From: Nitrospira sp.
Lineage (GTDB): Bacteria; Nitrospirota; Nitrospiria; Nitrospirales; Nitrospiraceae
Assembly (NCBI GenBank): GCA_005116745.1
Contig: SWDS01000002.1
Span: 104,652-168,651, forward strand
DNA length: 64,000 nucleotides
Direction: 5' to 3'
Below the pieces are notes generated by a model. That model had not been told where the DNA came from, made no database searches, and saw nothing but the letters and a program-made list of their open reading frames with translations. Positions within the stretch are counted from its first letter, which is position 1, and each line of letters begins with the position of its first letter. Positions 54,201 through 61,598 of the stretch are shown in pieces. The position numbers and the translations under genes were made by a program.

Positions 54201-55055
54201 TCAGGCCGCTGGGCTCGGCTCCTCTTCACGAGCAAGGCCAACGACGGCGATGCCGGCTTCCTCCGCAGTGCGGAGGAGCACTTCTCGATCCAGCATCACG
54301 CATCGACCAGCCTCAACGGCCAGCACCGACGCCTTGACGGATTGCATGACCTCGATCGTCCTGGGACCCACGGCCGGCAGGTCAAACCGGAGATCCTGCT
54401 GCGGTTTGCTCCGCTTCACCACAACCGCACCATCCTTAGCCAGCTCGCCGCCACGCTTGATCGCTTCATCGGTCCCTTCGACCGCTTCGACTGCCACGAC
54501 GACACGGTCTTTAATCACAACGCATTGGCCGATGTCGAGGCGCCCCGTCTCTTTAGCCACGTCCCAGCCATAACGGATGTCCACCCACTCCTTCTTAGTT
54601 GGTTGACGCGACGTGAGCGTCCCTTCCTCAACCAAGATCCCTTCCAGACCGAACGTCGACTCGCAAATGGTGATGCCATCCTTCTCGAGTTCTGCAGCAA
54701 GTGCGCGTAGAATATCGTCATCCTTCCAGAGGGCCAATTTCGTGGCGAGCGCGAGCACTCGAAAATCAGGACGGGCATGGCTATAGACATGCGTTTTCTT
54801 GATGCCCCCCAGCATGACCACATTCCGGACGCCGTCGGCCTTGAACGCATTGATCAACTTGTTGAGCTGGCCAATCTTGACCCAATGGATCCGATCGACA
54901 TGCTGTTCGAGCTCCGGTTCAGTCTCGCCCTCATGAGCCACCGCATAGACTTGAAGGCCCATTTTGCGAGCGTTATCCGCAAAGATGATCGGAAATCGTC
55001 CGTTCCCGGCGATCACCCCGATTCGACCGTCTGCTATAGACATGGCCAAGGTCAT
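54201..55055 (-). CDS. lpxI: UDP-2,3-diacylglucosamine pyrophosphatase (LpxI)
   Basis: 284 aa. GRIGVIAGNGRFPIIFADNA opens the LpxI (DUF1009) family; GVRNVVMLGGIKKTHVYSHA, TICESTFGLEGILVEEGTLT and CVVIKDRVVVAVEAVEGTDE follow in canonical order, and LPAVGPRTIEVMQSVKA is near the end. LpxI releases UMP to give lipid X and replaces LpxH in many non-gamma bacteria. The ATG at 55055 (MTLAMSIADG) is chosen; 55043 is an alternative and a TTG at 55085 would overlap lpxA. It follows lpxA by 13 bp. Confidence 0.94.
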   Translation of the reverse strand: MTLAMSIADGRIGVIAGNGRFPIIFADNARKMGLQVYAVAHEGETEPELEQHVDRIHWVKIGQLNKLINAFKADGVRNVVMLGGIKKTHVYSHARPDFRVLALATKLALWKDDDILRALAAELEKDGITICESTFGLEGILVEEGTLTSRQPTKKEWVDIRYGWDVAKETGRLDIGQCVVIKDRVVVAVEAVEGTDEAIKRGGELAKDGAVVVKRSKPQQDLRFDLPAVGPRTIEVMQSVKASVLAVEAGRCVMLDREVLLRTAEEAGIAVVGLAREEEPSPAA

Positions 55056-55068
55056 AGTGGCTGAGAGC

Positions 55069-55887
55069 TCACACCGGTTGATCAAACTCGCGCTCTAGGT
55101 CATGGTTGACAGCCCTTGAGATGCCACGTTTGGTTCCCTCCATAAACGTGAGGACCTTGGCCACATCCGCCTGTCCTTTAAATTCCTTTTTTGCCAATCG
55201 TACCGCCTCGGCTGTCCGATGTCCCGATCGGAACAGCAAGTCAAATGCCTTCTTCAACAAAGCGATCCGGTCCACCGAGAAACCATGCCGTTGCAAACCG
55301 ACCGAATTGAGGCCGTACAGATGTGCGCGATACCCGCCGGCTGCAAATGCAAACGGAGGGATATCCTGGCCGATCGCACAACACCCTCCGATCATCACAT
55401 AGTCTCCGATACGCACAAACTGAAGAACACCGGTCAAGCCTCCGATAACCGCATGATCACCGATGGTAATATGTCCCGCCAGGCTTGCCGCATTCGCCAT
55501 AATGATATGGTCACCGAGCCGGCAATCATGCGCCACATGCACGTAGGCCATCAGAATGCCCTTGGATCCAAGAGAGGTCACGCCCCCTCCCTGGGTCGTT
55601 CCCCGATTGATCGTGACATATTCGCGGATGATGTTGTCATGGCCGATGACGACTTTAGTCGGTTCCCCTTTATAGCCAAGGTGCTGTGGAGGCCCTCCGA
55701 TCGAAGCAAACGGATGCACTTCATTCCGCTCCCCAATTTCCGTCCACCCATCGATAATCGCATGGGAAAGAAGTCGGCTCCCCTTTCCGATCACGACGTG
55801 CTCTCCCACAACGCAGAACGGCCCAATTTCCACGTTATGATCGAGGCTCGCCTTGGGATGAATGATCGCTGTTGGATGTATCTTCAC
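55069..55887 (-). CDS. lpxA: UDP-N-acetylglucosamine acyltransferase
   Basis: 272 aa left-handed beta-helix enzyme starting VKIHPTAIIHPKASLDHNVE with hexapeptide repeats; LMAYVHVAHDCRLGDHIIMA contains the catalytic His. It transfers the first fatty acyl chain to the 3-position of UDP-GlcNAc. The start is a GTG at 55887 with GGGGG five bases upstream; a TTG at 55911 would add eight residues and has no ribosome site. It is preceded by fabZ (113 bp) and followed by lpxI. Confidence 0.95.
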   Translation of the reverse strand: MKIHPTAIIHPKASLDHNVEIGPFCVVGEHVVIGKGSRLLSHAIIDGWTEIGERNEVHPFASIGGPPQHLGYKGEPTKVVIGHDNIIREYVTINRGTTQGGGVTSLGSKGILMAYVHVAHDCRLGDHIIMANAASLAGHITIGDHAVIGGLTGVLQFVRIGDYVMIGGCCAIGQDIPPFAFAAGGYRAHLYGLNSVGLQRHGFSVDRIALLKKAFDLLFRSGHRTAEAVRLAKKEFKGQADVAKVLTFMEGTKRGISRAVNHDLEREFDQPV

Positions 55888-56000
55888 GCATGCCCCCTTT
55901 ACTCGCGTCAAACCTCACCGGCCATTCGTCAACTGCCGGATCACTGCCTGGCCTACACGCCGACCGTACGCTTCAGGAATCGAGTACTCATCAAACCCGA

Positions 56001-56453
56001 TTATTTCGTGTCCGCCTTCTCCTCCATCACCATTGCCGTCATCACGGCGTCACAGACCATTTCATTGTCTACATAGGCCTTCCCTTGCATTTTCCAGAAT
56101 GGCGGACGCTTCTTGATGACCTCGATTTCAATACGCAGCTGATCGCCCGGGACCACCGGTCGTCTGAACTTGGCCTCCTCAATACCCGTTAGATACATAA
56201 TGGTCTTTCCGACTGTCCCTCCCGACTTGAAGACCAGCACGCCACCCACCTGGGCCATGGCTTCGACAATCAGCACCCCCGGCATCACCGGGCGGCCTGG
56301 AAAGTGTCCTTGAAAGAACGGCTCATTGATCGTCACGTTTTTGATGCCGACGATGCTTTTATGCGGTTCAAACTCTTTGACTCGATCCACCAGTAGGAAC
56401 GGATATCGGTGGGGAAGTAACGCCTGAATCTCAGCCTGTTCGACCGATGCCAT
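56001..56453 (-). CDS. fabZ: (3R)-hydroxyacyl-ACP dehydratase
   Basis: 150 aa hotdog-fold enzyme of fatty acid synthesis. IQALLPHRYPFLLVDRVKEF is the N-terminal signature and GHFPGRPVMPGVLIVEAMAQ holds the catalytic His and Glu. The ATG at 56453 follows AGGAGG by nine bases, one of the clearest ribosome sites in the window. It stands before lpxA, so it is coupled to lipid A assembly, balancing hydroxyacyl-ACP use. lpxD, often between skp and fabZ, is absent here. Confidence 0.96.
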   Translation of the reverse strand: MASVEQAEIQALLPHRYPFLLVDRVKEFEPHKSIVGIKNVTINEPFFQGHFPGRPVMPGVLIVEAMAQVGGVLVFKSGGTVGKTIMYLTGIEEAKFRRPVVPGDQLRIEIEVIKKRPPFWKMQGKAYVDNEMVCDAVMTAMVMEEKADTK

Positions 56454-56491
56454 GGGCTCTGCCTCCTCTCCATCCTGAATAGAACTACCGT

Positions 56492-57034
56492 CTAGGGATT
56501 CTGTCGATCAAATTCCTTGATGATCGAATCTGTCACATCTAGCGCTGGCTGATGATAGAGGACAATACGGATGAGCGCTTCATTGCCCTTATCGAGAATA
56601 GCCGTATATCCATCTTTCTGAGCCACCGCCTGCGCGGCGGCGGCGATTTTTTGCGCATATTCCACGACCATTTCGCGCTGCTTTTGTTGAACTTCACGAT
56701 TGAACTCTTGAAGCCGACGCTGAAACGCTTCCATCTTGCCGCGTAACTGCTCTTCTTTCTCTTGCCGTGCCTGGTCCGCAAGCTTGACGTTCGGATCTTG
56801 TAAGGACTGCTCCAAGTCCTTTAACTCTTGCTCATCGCCATGAATGATCTTTTGTCTGGTCATGGAGTATCCCTTCACCTCTTCCAAGGCCAGCTTCCCA
56901 GACTTGGTTCGCTCTATCACCATCTGCTGATCCATGACCCCGACCCGAAACACCTCGCCTGCATGGAGCGGCGCAACTCCCTGCACCAGTAATACCGCAA
57001 CGCCTAACCATGTCGCCCGCGCTACACCCATCAT
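56492..57034 (-). CDS. OmpH/Skp family periplasmic chaperone, copy 1
   Basis: 180 aa. The signal peptide (ATWLGVAVLLVQGVAPLHAG) likely ends at residue 25-26. A mature helical domain follows: FRVGVMDQQMVIERTKSGKL, then a Glu/Gln/Lys-rich coiled-coil span and GYTAILDKGNEALIRIVLYH, the Skp C-terminal strand. It would bind unfolded outer-membrane proteins on the way to BamA. ATG at 57034 (or 57031) follows GGGAGG by six bases. It lies 20 bp after copy 2. Confidence 0.9.
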   Translation of the reverse strand: MMGVARATWLGVAVLLVQGVAPLHAGEVFRVGVMDQQMVIERTKSGKLALEEVKGYSMTRQKIIHGDEQELKDLEQSLQDPNVKLADQARQEKEEQLRGKMEAFQRRLQEFNREVQQKQREMVVEYAQKIAAAAQAVAQKDGYTAILDKGNEALIRIVLYHQPALDVTDSIIKEFDRQNP

Positions 57035-57053
57035 AACCCACCTCCCTCAGAAA

Positions 57054-57632
57054 CTAAGGGTATTCTCTATTGAACTCTTCGATGACCTGGCCTGAAATGT
57101 CCAGACCTTCTTCATGATAGATCGTCGGCCCACCCCTACTCCTGTCGACAACAACCTGCAATCCAAGACGCTTGGCGACCTTCGCGACAACCGTTTCGCT
57201 CTTGTCACGAAATCCTTCCAGAACATCTTTTTGTTTTTCTTGGACTTCCCGATTCAATTCGGAAGCCTTTTGCTGGTACTCCTGCATGCGTCGGCGAAAC
57301 TGTTCCTCCCGCTCTCGTTTCGCGGTGGGGCTCAGAACGGAGGACTGTTTGACAAAGTCCTCTTCCATCCGCCGTAACTCCTTTTCCTCCATCTCCATCA
57401 ACGCCTGTCGATTTTTCGAAAAGCCGGCCAGGTTCTCCTTCACCTTCTTGCCCGCACTCGTCTCGCTGAGCAAGCGCTGTAAATTGATCACCGCCACCTT
57501 CCCGTCTATTTTTCCTCCACCTCCAGCGCATCCTCCACTCAGAGCCAGCATGACGGCGACCGCAGCCGACATTGCTGTCCATTCGATTCGTCCCGCCGCT
57601 CGCTTCCACCGATTCCCGTTCCAACGTACCAC
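57054..57632 (-). CDS. OmpH/Skp family periplasmic chaperone, copy 2
   Basis: 192 aa from the GTG at 57632, chosen because GGAG lies seven bases upstream and the stretch after it (VRWNGNRWKRAAGRIEWTAM) gives a basic signal-peptide start; an ATG at 57572 would drop that. The hydrophobic core (AAVAVMLALSGGC) ends in a Cys-containing, slightly atypical lipobox, so it may be a lipoprotein. The mature part has KVAVINLQRLLSETSAGKKV, a coiled-coil centre and LGLQVVVDRSRGGPTIYHEE. It is 14 bp after bamA. Paired skp genes suggest gene duplication. Confidence 0.88.
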   Translation of the reverse strand: MVRWNGNRWKRAAGRIEWTAMSAAVAVMLALSGGCAGGGGKIDGKVAVINLQRLLSETSAGKKVKENLAGFSKNRQALMEMEEKELRRMEEDFVKQSSVLSPTAKREREEQFRRRMQEYQQKASELNREVQEKQKDVLEGFRDKSETVVAKVAKRLGLQVVVDRSRGGPTIYHEEGLDISGQVIEEFNREYP

Positions 57633-57645
57633 GCGTAAACTCCGA

Positions 57646-59979
57646 CTAAAATAAGGTTCCGATCGTAAACTCGAACACGCCGGCTCGCTCACCGGTTCGC
57701 GCATCAAGATTAATCCCATAGGCCACTCGCAAGGGACCGAAGGGAGAGATCCACCGCCCTTCGAGACCCGCAGCGGGCCGCAAATTGATCGACAACGGTT
57801 CATCCTCCTCGAACCCTTTGCCATAATCGAAAAAGATCACCCCGTTCAATTTCGCCTCGGAAGAAATCGTGAAAATCAGTTCGGCATTGAAAATCAATTG
57901 CTTGGCGGCACCGAATGGAGCACGAGTCGTGGAAACGACAGGACCAGCTCGTCCGAACGCGAACCCGCGCATGGTGTTGATTCCGCCCACAAAAAATCGC
58001 TCACTGAGCGGAATCCGCGTCGTTCCACCAAGCGCTTGAACCTCTCCATAGCGAGCCCGCAGCGAAACCCTCATGTCGAACGGAAGCGGGGTCACCTTGA
58101 TGACATCCACGTGATACTTAATAAAGTTGTTGGTCCCACCCATATAGGGTGTTCCGATATCAAACCCTCCACCGATGCGCCAGCCAGATCTCGGATCAAG
58201 GTAATAGTCTCTGGTATCCCGAAACAGCGCAAATCGAAACCCCGTCGACGACTGTGTCCCCAACTGTTGACAGACGATGGGTACCAGCTCAGCCCCAGGT
58301 GTACAGATACCGAATTGAGGGTTCCTGAACGTGATTTGTTCTCCAAAGATGCTGACACTCCCCGTCACATATTCTGACAACCAACGGCCAAGTGTGACAT
58401 TTCCACCGGTTCGTTCTTCAAAATAGGAAAGATAGTTCGTCATACTGCGATACCCATCGACCTGCAGCGAGGTCAAGGAGTCATTCAAATAGGGATTGCG
58501 GAAGGTAATGGACCCGAGACTTCTTCGCTGGCCCAGTTGCCCTCGGATGCGACCCATATAGCCGTATCCACCCAAATTCCCTTGGGTAATATCGGCGATC
58601 GCCACCAGTCGATCCAGCGTACTGAACCCACCGCCGAGGCTGAACATCCCCGTCGGTTTTTCTTTCACTCGCACGTTCAGATCGACCTTGTCAGGTGCGA
58701 CTTGGGCGGGCAGGATTTCGACTGTCTCGAAGAAATTCAAGTTGTTCAATCGCTGAAAACTTCGCTTCAGAGAAGCGGTGTCGATCACATCCTGTTCGTC
58801 GACTCTGATTTCTCGACGGATGACGTTGTCTCGTGTTTTGTCATTCCCGTAGATATTGATCTGCCGGATCCGCATCATCTCCCCTTCTTTGATGCTGAAG
58901 ATGATGGTCACGGTCCGTTCTTCATTGTTTGGATTCACATTGGGCACGACTTCGGCGAATGAATACCCCTTACTCCCATACAAATCCGTAATTCGTGAGA
59001 TCTCATCTCGGATTTTGGCACGCTGAAAGATCTCACCATCCTTGATCCTCAATCCCACTCGAAGCTCAGGGTCTTCAAACACCGTGTATCCTCGAAACCC
59101 TATCTCAGCGATGGTGAAGGGCTCTCCTTCGGTAATGGGGTAACTGACCGTGAACCATTTTTTATCTTCAGTAAGCTCCACCGAGGGCTGGCCGACCCGA
59201 ACATTGAAATACCCTTTATTCAGGAGTACTTCCCGAATGCGCTCCACATCATTACCCACCTCCTCGTGTTTCAAGACGCCCGCGTCGGACACCATCGACG
59301 GCAGCTTGAACTTCGTGAAGAAGCCATACCAAGGGATCCATTCCCGCGTCGACATGACACTGAGCATCTCGGTCTTCGTCGCCGCACGCAGTCCTTCGAA
59401 TATCACCGTCTTGATCTTGGCTTTCTCCCCTTCCGTAATATGAAAGGTGAGACGCTTCCGATCCTCATCTAATGCCTCGATCACGGGAACGACCTGCGCA
59501 TTGTAATAGCCGTCATGCTGATAGACTCGCCGGATGGTCTCGGCGCTTTCCTTCACCTGTTGTTGATCAAGAAATGTCTGGCTCTTGATGGTCGTTTTTT
59601 CTTTCAACTTCTCCTCGGTCAACTGCTGGTTACCATCGAAAACGATCTCGGTGATGAACGGCTTCTCCTGCACAACAAAGGTCACCGCCATCCCCTCGGC
59701 CATCGATTCGGTTTCAACCTGCACATCCTCGAAAAATCCCGTATCGTATAAAATCTTCACCTGTCCACGCACATGGTCCGGCATATAGCGATCACCAGCT
59801 TTCAGCGTGAGTCGACCAGCAATCGCCGGCATTTCGATTCGTTTGGCTCCCCGAATATCAATCGAGGCGACCTTGAGTTCAGGAGTCTGAGCGAGTGCTT
59901 CGAGCACACTCCACAACACAGAAACAACCATGACCGCGACCACAAACGATCGAAGCCTGTAGACGGCATGCTCGGTCAC
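57646..59979 (-). CDS. bamA: Outer membrane protein assembly factor BamA
   Basis: 777 aa. A signal peptide (FVVAVMVVSVLWSVLEALAQ) is followed by five POTRA domains (residues about 35-430, with strands such as VASIDIRGAKRIEMPAIAGR and IGFRGYTVFEDPELRVGL) and a C-terminal beta barrel (RFFVGGINTMRGFAFGRAGP; the VRGF-like lid motif appears as MRGF) ending in FEFTIGTLF with terminal Phe. It inserts beta-barrel proteins into the outer membrane, including the LPS transporter. It starts with a GTG at 59979 after a 215-base leader. Confidence 0.95.
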   Translation of the reverse strand: MTEHAVYRLRSFVVAVMVVSVLWSVLEALAQTPELKVASIDIRGAKRIEMPAIAGRLTLKAGDRYMPDHVRGQVKILYDTGFFEDVQVETESMAEGMAVTFVVQEKPFITEIVFDGNQQLTEEKLKEKTTIKSQTFLDQQQVKESAETIRRVYQHDGYYNAQVVPVIEALDEDRKRLTFHITEGEKAKIKTVIFEGLRAATKTEMLSVMSTREWIPWYGFFTKFKLPSMVSDAGVLKHEEVGNDVERIREVLLNKGYFNVRVGQPSVELTEDKKWFTVSYPITEGEPFTIAEIGFRGYTVFEDPELRVGLRIKDGEIFQRAKIRDEISRITDLYGSKGYSFAEVVPNVNPNNEERTVTIIFSIKEGEMMRIRQINIYGNDKTRDNVIRREIRVDEQDVIDTASLKRSFQRLNNLNFFETVEILPAQVAPDKVDLNVRVKEKPTGMFSLGGGFSTLDRLVAIADITQGNLGGYGYMGRIRGQLGQRRSLGSITFRNPYLNDSLTSLQVDGYRSMTNYLSYFEERTGGNVTLGRWLSEYVTGSVSIFGEQITFRNPQFGICTPGAELVPIVCQQLGTQSSTGFRFALFRDTRDYYLDPRSGWRIGGGFDIGTPYMGGTNNFIKYHVDVIKVTPLPFDMRVSLRARYGEVQALGGTTRIPLSERFFVGGINTMRGFAFGRAGPVVSTTRAPFGAAKQLIFNAELIFTISSEAKLNGVIFFDYGKGFEEDEPLSINLRPAAGLEGRWISPFGPLRVAYGINLDARTGERAGVFEFTIGTLF

Positions 59980-60200
59980 CGATACGGATTCCTGTAACGA
60001 AGTATGGGGATGGATGATGCAGTTGAAACCATCACACAGGTCCTCTCCGTTATCGACCGTACGCCAACTTCCTATGAGTCAGTCTGTCCCGCTCCAGAGA
60101 ACGCGCTGAGCCACAGGAGGTGTTCTCGCCGGAAATCCGAAGCCAGACAGCTCTACCACGTGAGCAGCTCTCACGTCACCCGACCGCGCAAAACTTCCGG

Positions 60201-60229
60201 ATTATATTGAGGTCATCCTGCATTGTAAA
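60201..60229 (-). promoter_or_regulatory. Predicted sigma70 promoter for bamA operon
   Basis: On the minus strand TTTACA (60224-60229) and TATAAT (60201-60206) are separated by exactly 17 bases. The -10 is a perfect consensus match, the -35 matches five of six. Transcription would start near 60194, leaving a leader of about 215 bases before the bamA GTG. Confidence 0.75.
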
Positions 60230-60442
60230 GAAGCGTCCGCCCCTTCTGGTCGGACTCGACGTGCATATCTCTTTACTCCGCGCTAAATTCCGTAGCTCTC
60301 CGACAGATGATGCATCGATCCTCGCCGACGGTCATCGATGCAAAAAAGTCTGTGTGCGACACGCATCGTTCATGAATATCGCTCGTGTTCTCTCTCATGG
60401 AAACGACACCGTTGTGTTCGATGCGATGAGTTCGTCCGTTTC

Positions 60443-60471
60443 TTGACTTCACTCCCCCCATCACATACTAT
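60443..60471 (+). promoter_or_regulatory. Predicted sigma70 promoter for galU, leaderless position
   Basis: TTGACT (60443-60448) and TACTAT (60466-60471) are 17 bases apart, five of six matches each. The last base of the -10 box as -7 places +1 at 60478, the A of the galU ATG. No ribosome-binding site lies before the ATG (CTATCTTTTCATG), which agrees with a leaderless message. Confidence 0.7.
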
Positions 60472-60477
60472 CTTTTC

Positions 60478-61374
60478 ATGTCACGTCTGACGGTCAGAAA
60501 AGCAATCATTCCAGCCGCCGGTCTTGGGACGCGGTTCCTTCCTGCCACGAAGGCATCTCCCAAGGAGATGCTGCCGTTAGTCGACAAACCACTCATTCAA
60601 TATACGGTCGAAGAAGCGGTGGCTTCTGGGATTGAAGACATCATCGTGATTACCGGCCGTGGCAAACGCGCGATTGAAGATCACTTCGATCGTTCCGTCG
60701 AGTTGGAAGAAAATCTGAAAGGCACCGGCAAGAGTCAGGTGCTCCATCAAATCCGACAGATCTCGAACCTCGCGAACTTCTGTTACGTGCGGCAGTCCGA
60801 AGCCCTTGGCTTGGGACACGCCGTGTTGTGCGCGCAACACCTGATCGGCGACGAACCGTTCGCCGTCATTCTCGGGGATGAGATCATTGACGCCGATGTT
60901 CCAGGGCTTGCGCAGTTGATCCACATCTATAAAAAGCGCCATGGGGCAGTTCTCGGAGTACAGGAAGTTCCCAAGGCAGACGTCAGCCGATACGGCATCG
61001 TGACGCCCAAGCGCCTCGCTCGCGGTCTGCACCGGGTCGAAGATTTGGTTGAGAAGCCATCGCCGACCGATGCCCCCTCCACCCTCGCCGTAATCGGCCG
61101 GTATATCCTTCCTCCTGAAATTTTCCCGATCCTAAGAAAAACTCCTCCTGGAAAGAACGGAGAAATTCAGCTGACCGATGCGCTGAGGACCCTGGCAAGA
61201 AAATCTCCGATGTTTGCGCTTGAGATAGAGGGACAGCGCCATGATGCCGGGGACAAGTTGGGATTTTTAATCGCCACCGTTGAGTTTGGGTTGAAGAACC
61301 CGACATTGGGAGCAGAATTCCGCGACTATCTTTCGACCAGGATGCACACCGATTCGAGTAATCGTCGGGCATGA
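60478..61374 (+). CDS. galU: UTP--glucose-1-phosphate uridylyltransferase
   Basis: 298 aa. It starts RKAIIPAAGLGTRFLPATKA, then SPKEMLPLVDKPLIQYTVEE, the GalU nucleotide-binding loop; FAVILGDEIIDADVPGL carries the metal-binding Asp-x-Asp-like site. The enzyme makes UDP-glucose for LPS, trehalose or glycogen. It is transcribed away from bamA from the promoter at 60443-60471. Its stop overlaps (ATGA) a 70-codon open frame of low plausibility. Confidence 0.96.
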   Translation: MSRLTVRKAIIPAAGLGTRFLPATKASPKEMLPLVDKPLIQYTVEEAVASGIEDIIVITGRGKRAIEDHFDRSVELEENLKGTGKSQVLHQIRQISNLANFCYVRQSEALGLGHAVLCAQHLIGDEPFAVILGDEIIDADVPGLAQLIHIYKKRHGAVLGVQEVPKADVSRYGIVTPKRLARGLHRVEDLVEKPSPTDAPSTLAVIGRYILPPEIFPILRKTPPGKNGEIQLTDALRTLARKSPMFALEIEGQRHDAGDKLGFLIATVEFGLKNPTLGAEFRDYLSTRMHTDSSNRRA

Positions 61375-61583
61375 TTCCATCGGTCGTGGTGGTGACTCAG
61401 TCGCGAGACTCCCAGCAACGACTATTCTGCATCCAACGTGATCATTCGGATGGATTGTCGAACCCGGTGCGCGCTTCCATCGGATGGAACACTGAGACTC
61501 CTAAGGCGAGAGCGCATGTTGCCCAGGCGCGTGATGAGCACAGACAGACCCTGATTCGTTTAACCCGCCACCTCCATAGATAA
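61371..61583 (+). CDS. Possible small ORF after galU, doubtful
   Basis: 70 codons starting by an ATGA overlap with the galU stop and ending 15 bp before lon. The product (MIPSVVVVTQSRDSQQRLFC...) has no recognisable domain, no clear ribosome site of its own, and a composition typical of non-coding frames. The position would suit translational coupling, which is its only support. The rest of the galU-lon gap holds nothing recognisable. Confidence 0.2.
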   Translation: MIPSVVVVTQSRDSQQRLFCIQRDHSDGLSNPVRASIGWNTETPKARAHVAQARDEHRQTLIRLTRHLHR

Positions 61584-61598
61584 AGAACAGGCAGGCAC

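Larger units (their letters stand above)
59980..60477. other. Divergent intergenic region between bamA and galU
   Basis: 498 bp without a convincing gene. It holds one strong predicted promoter for each direction (see separate entries). The minus-strand leader between the bamA promoter and its GTG is about 215 bases; I saw no riboswitch, small gene or terminator in it. Between the two promoters (60230-60442) nothing was recognised. Confidence 0.7.
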
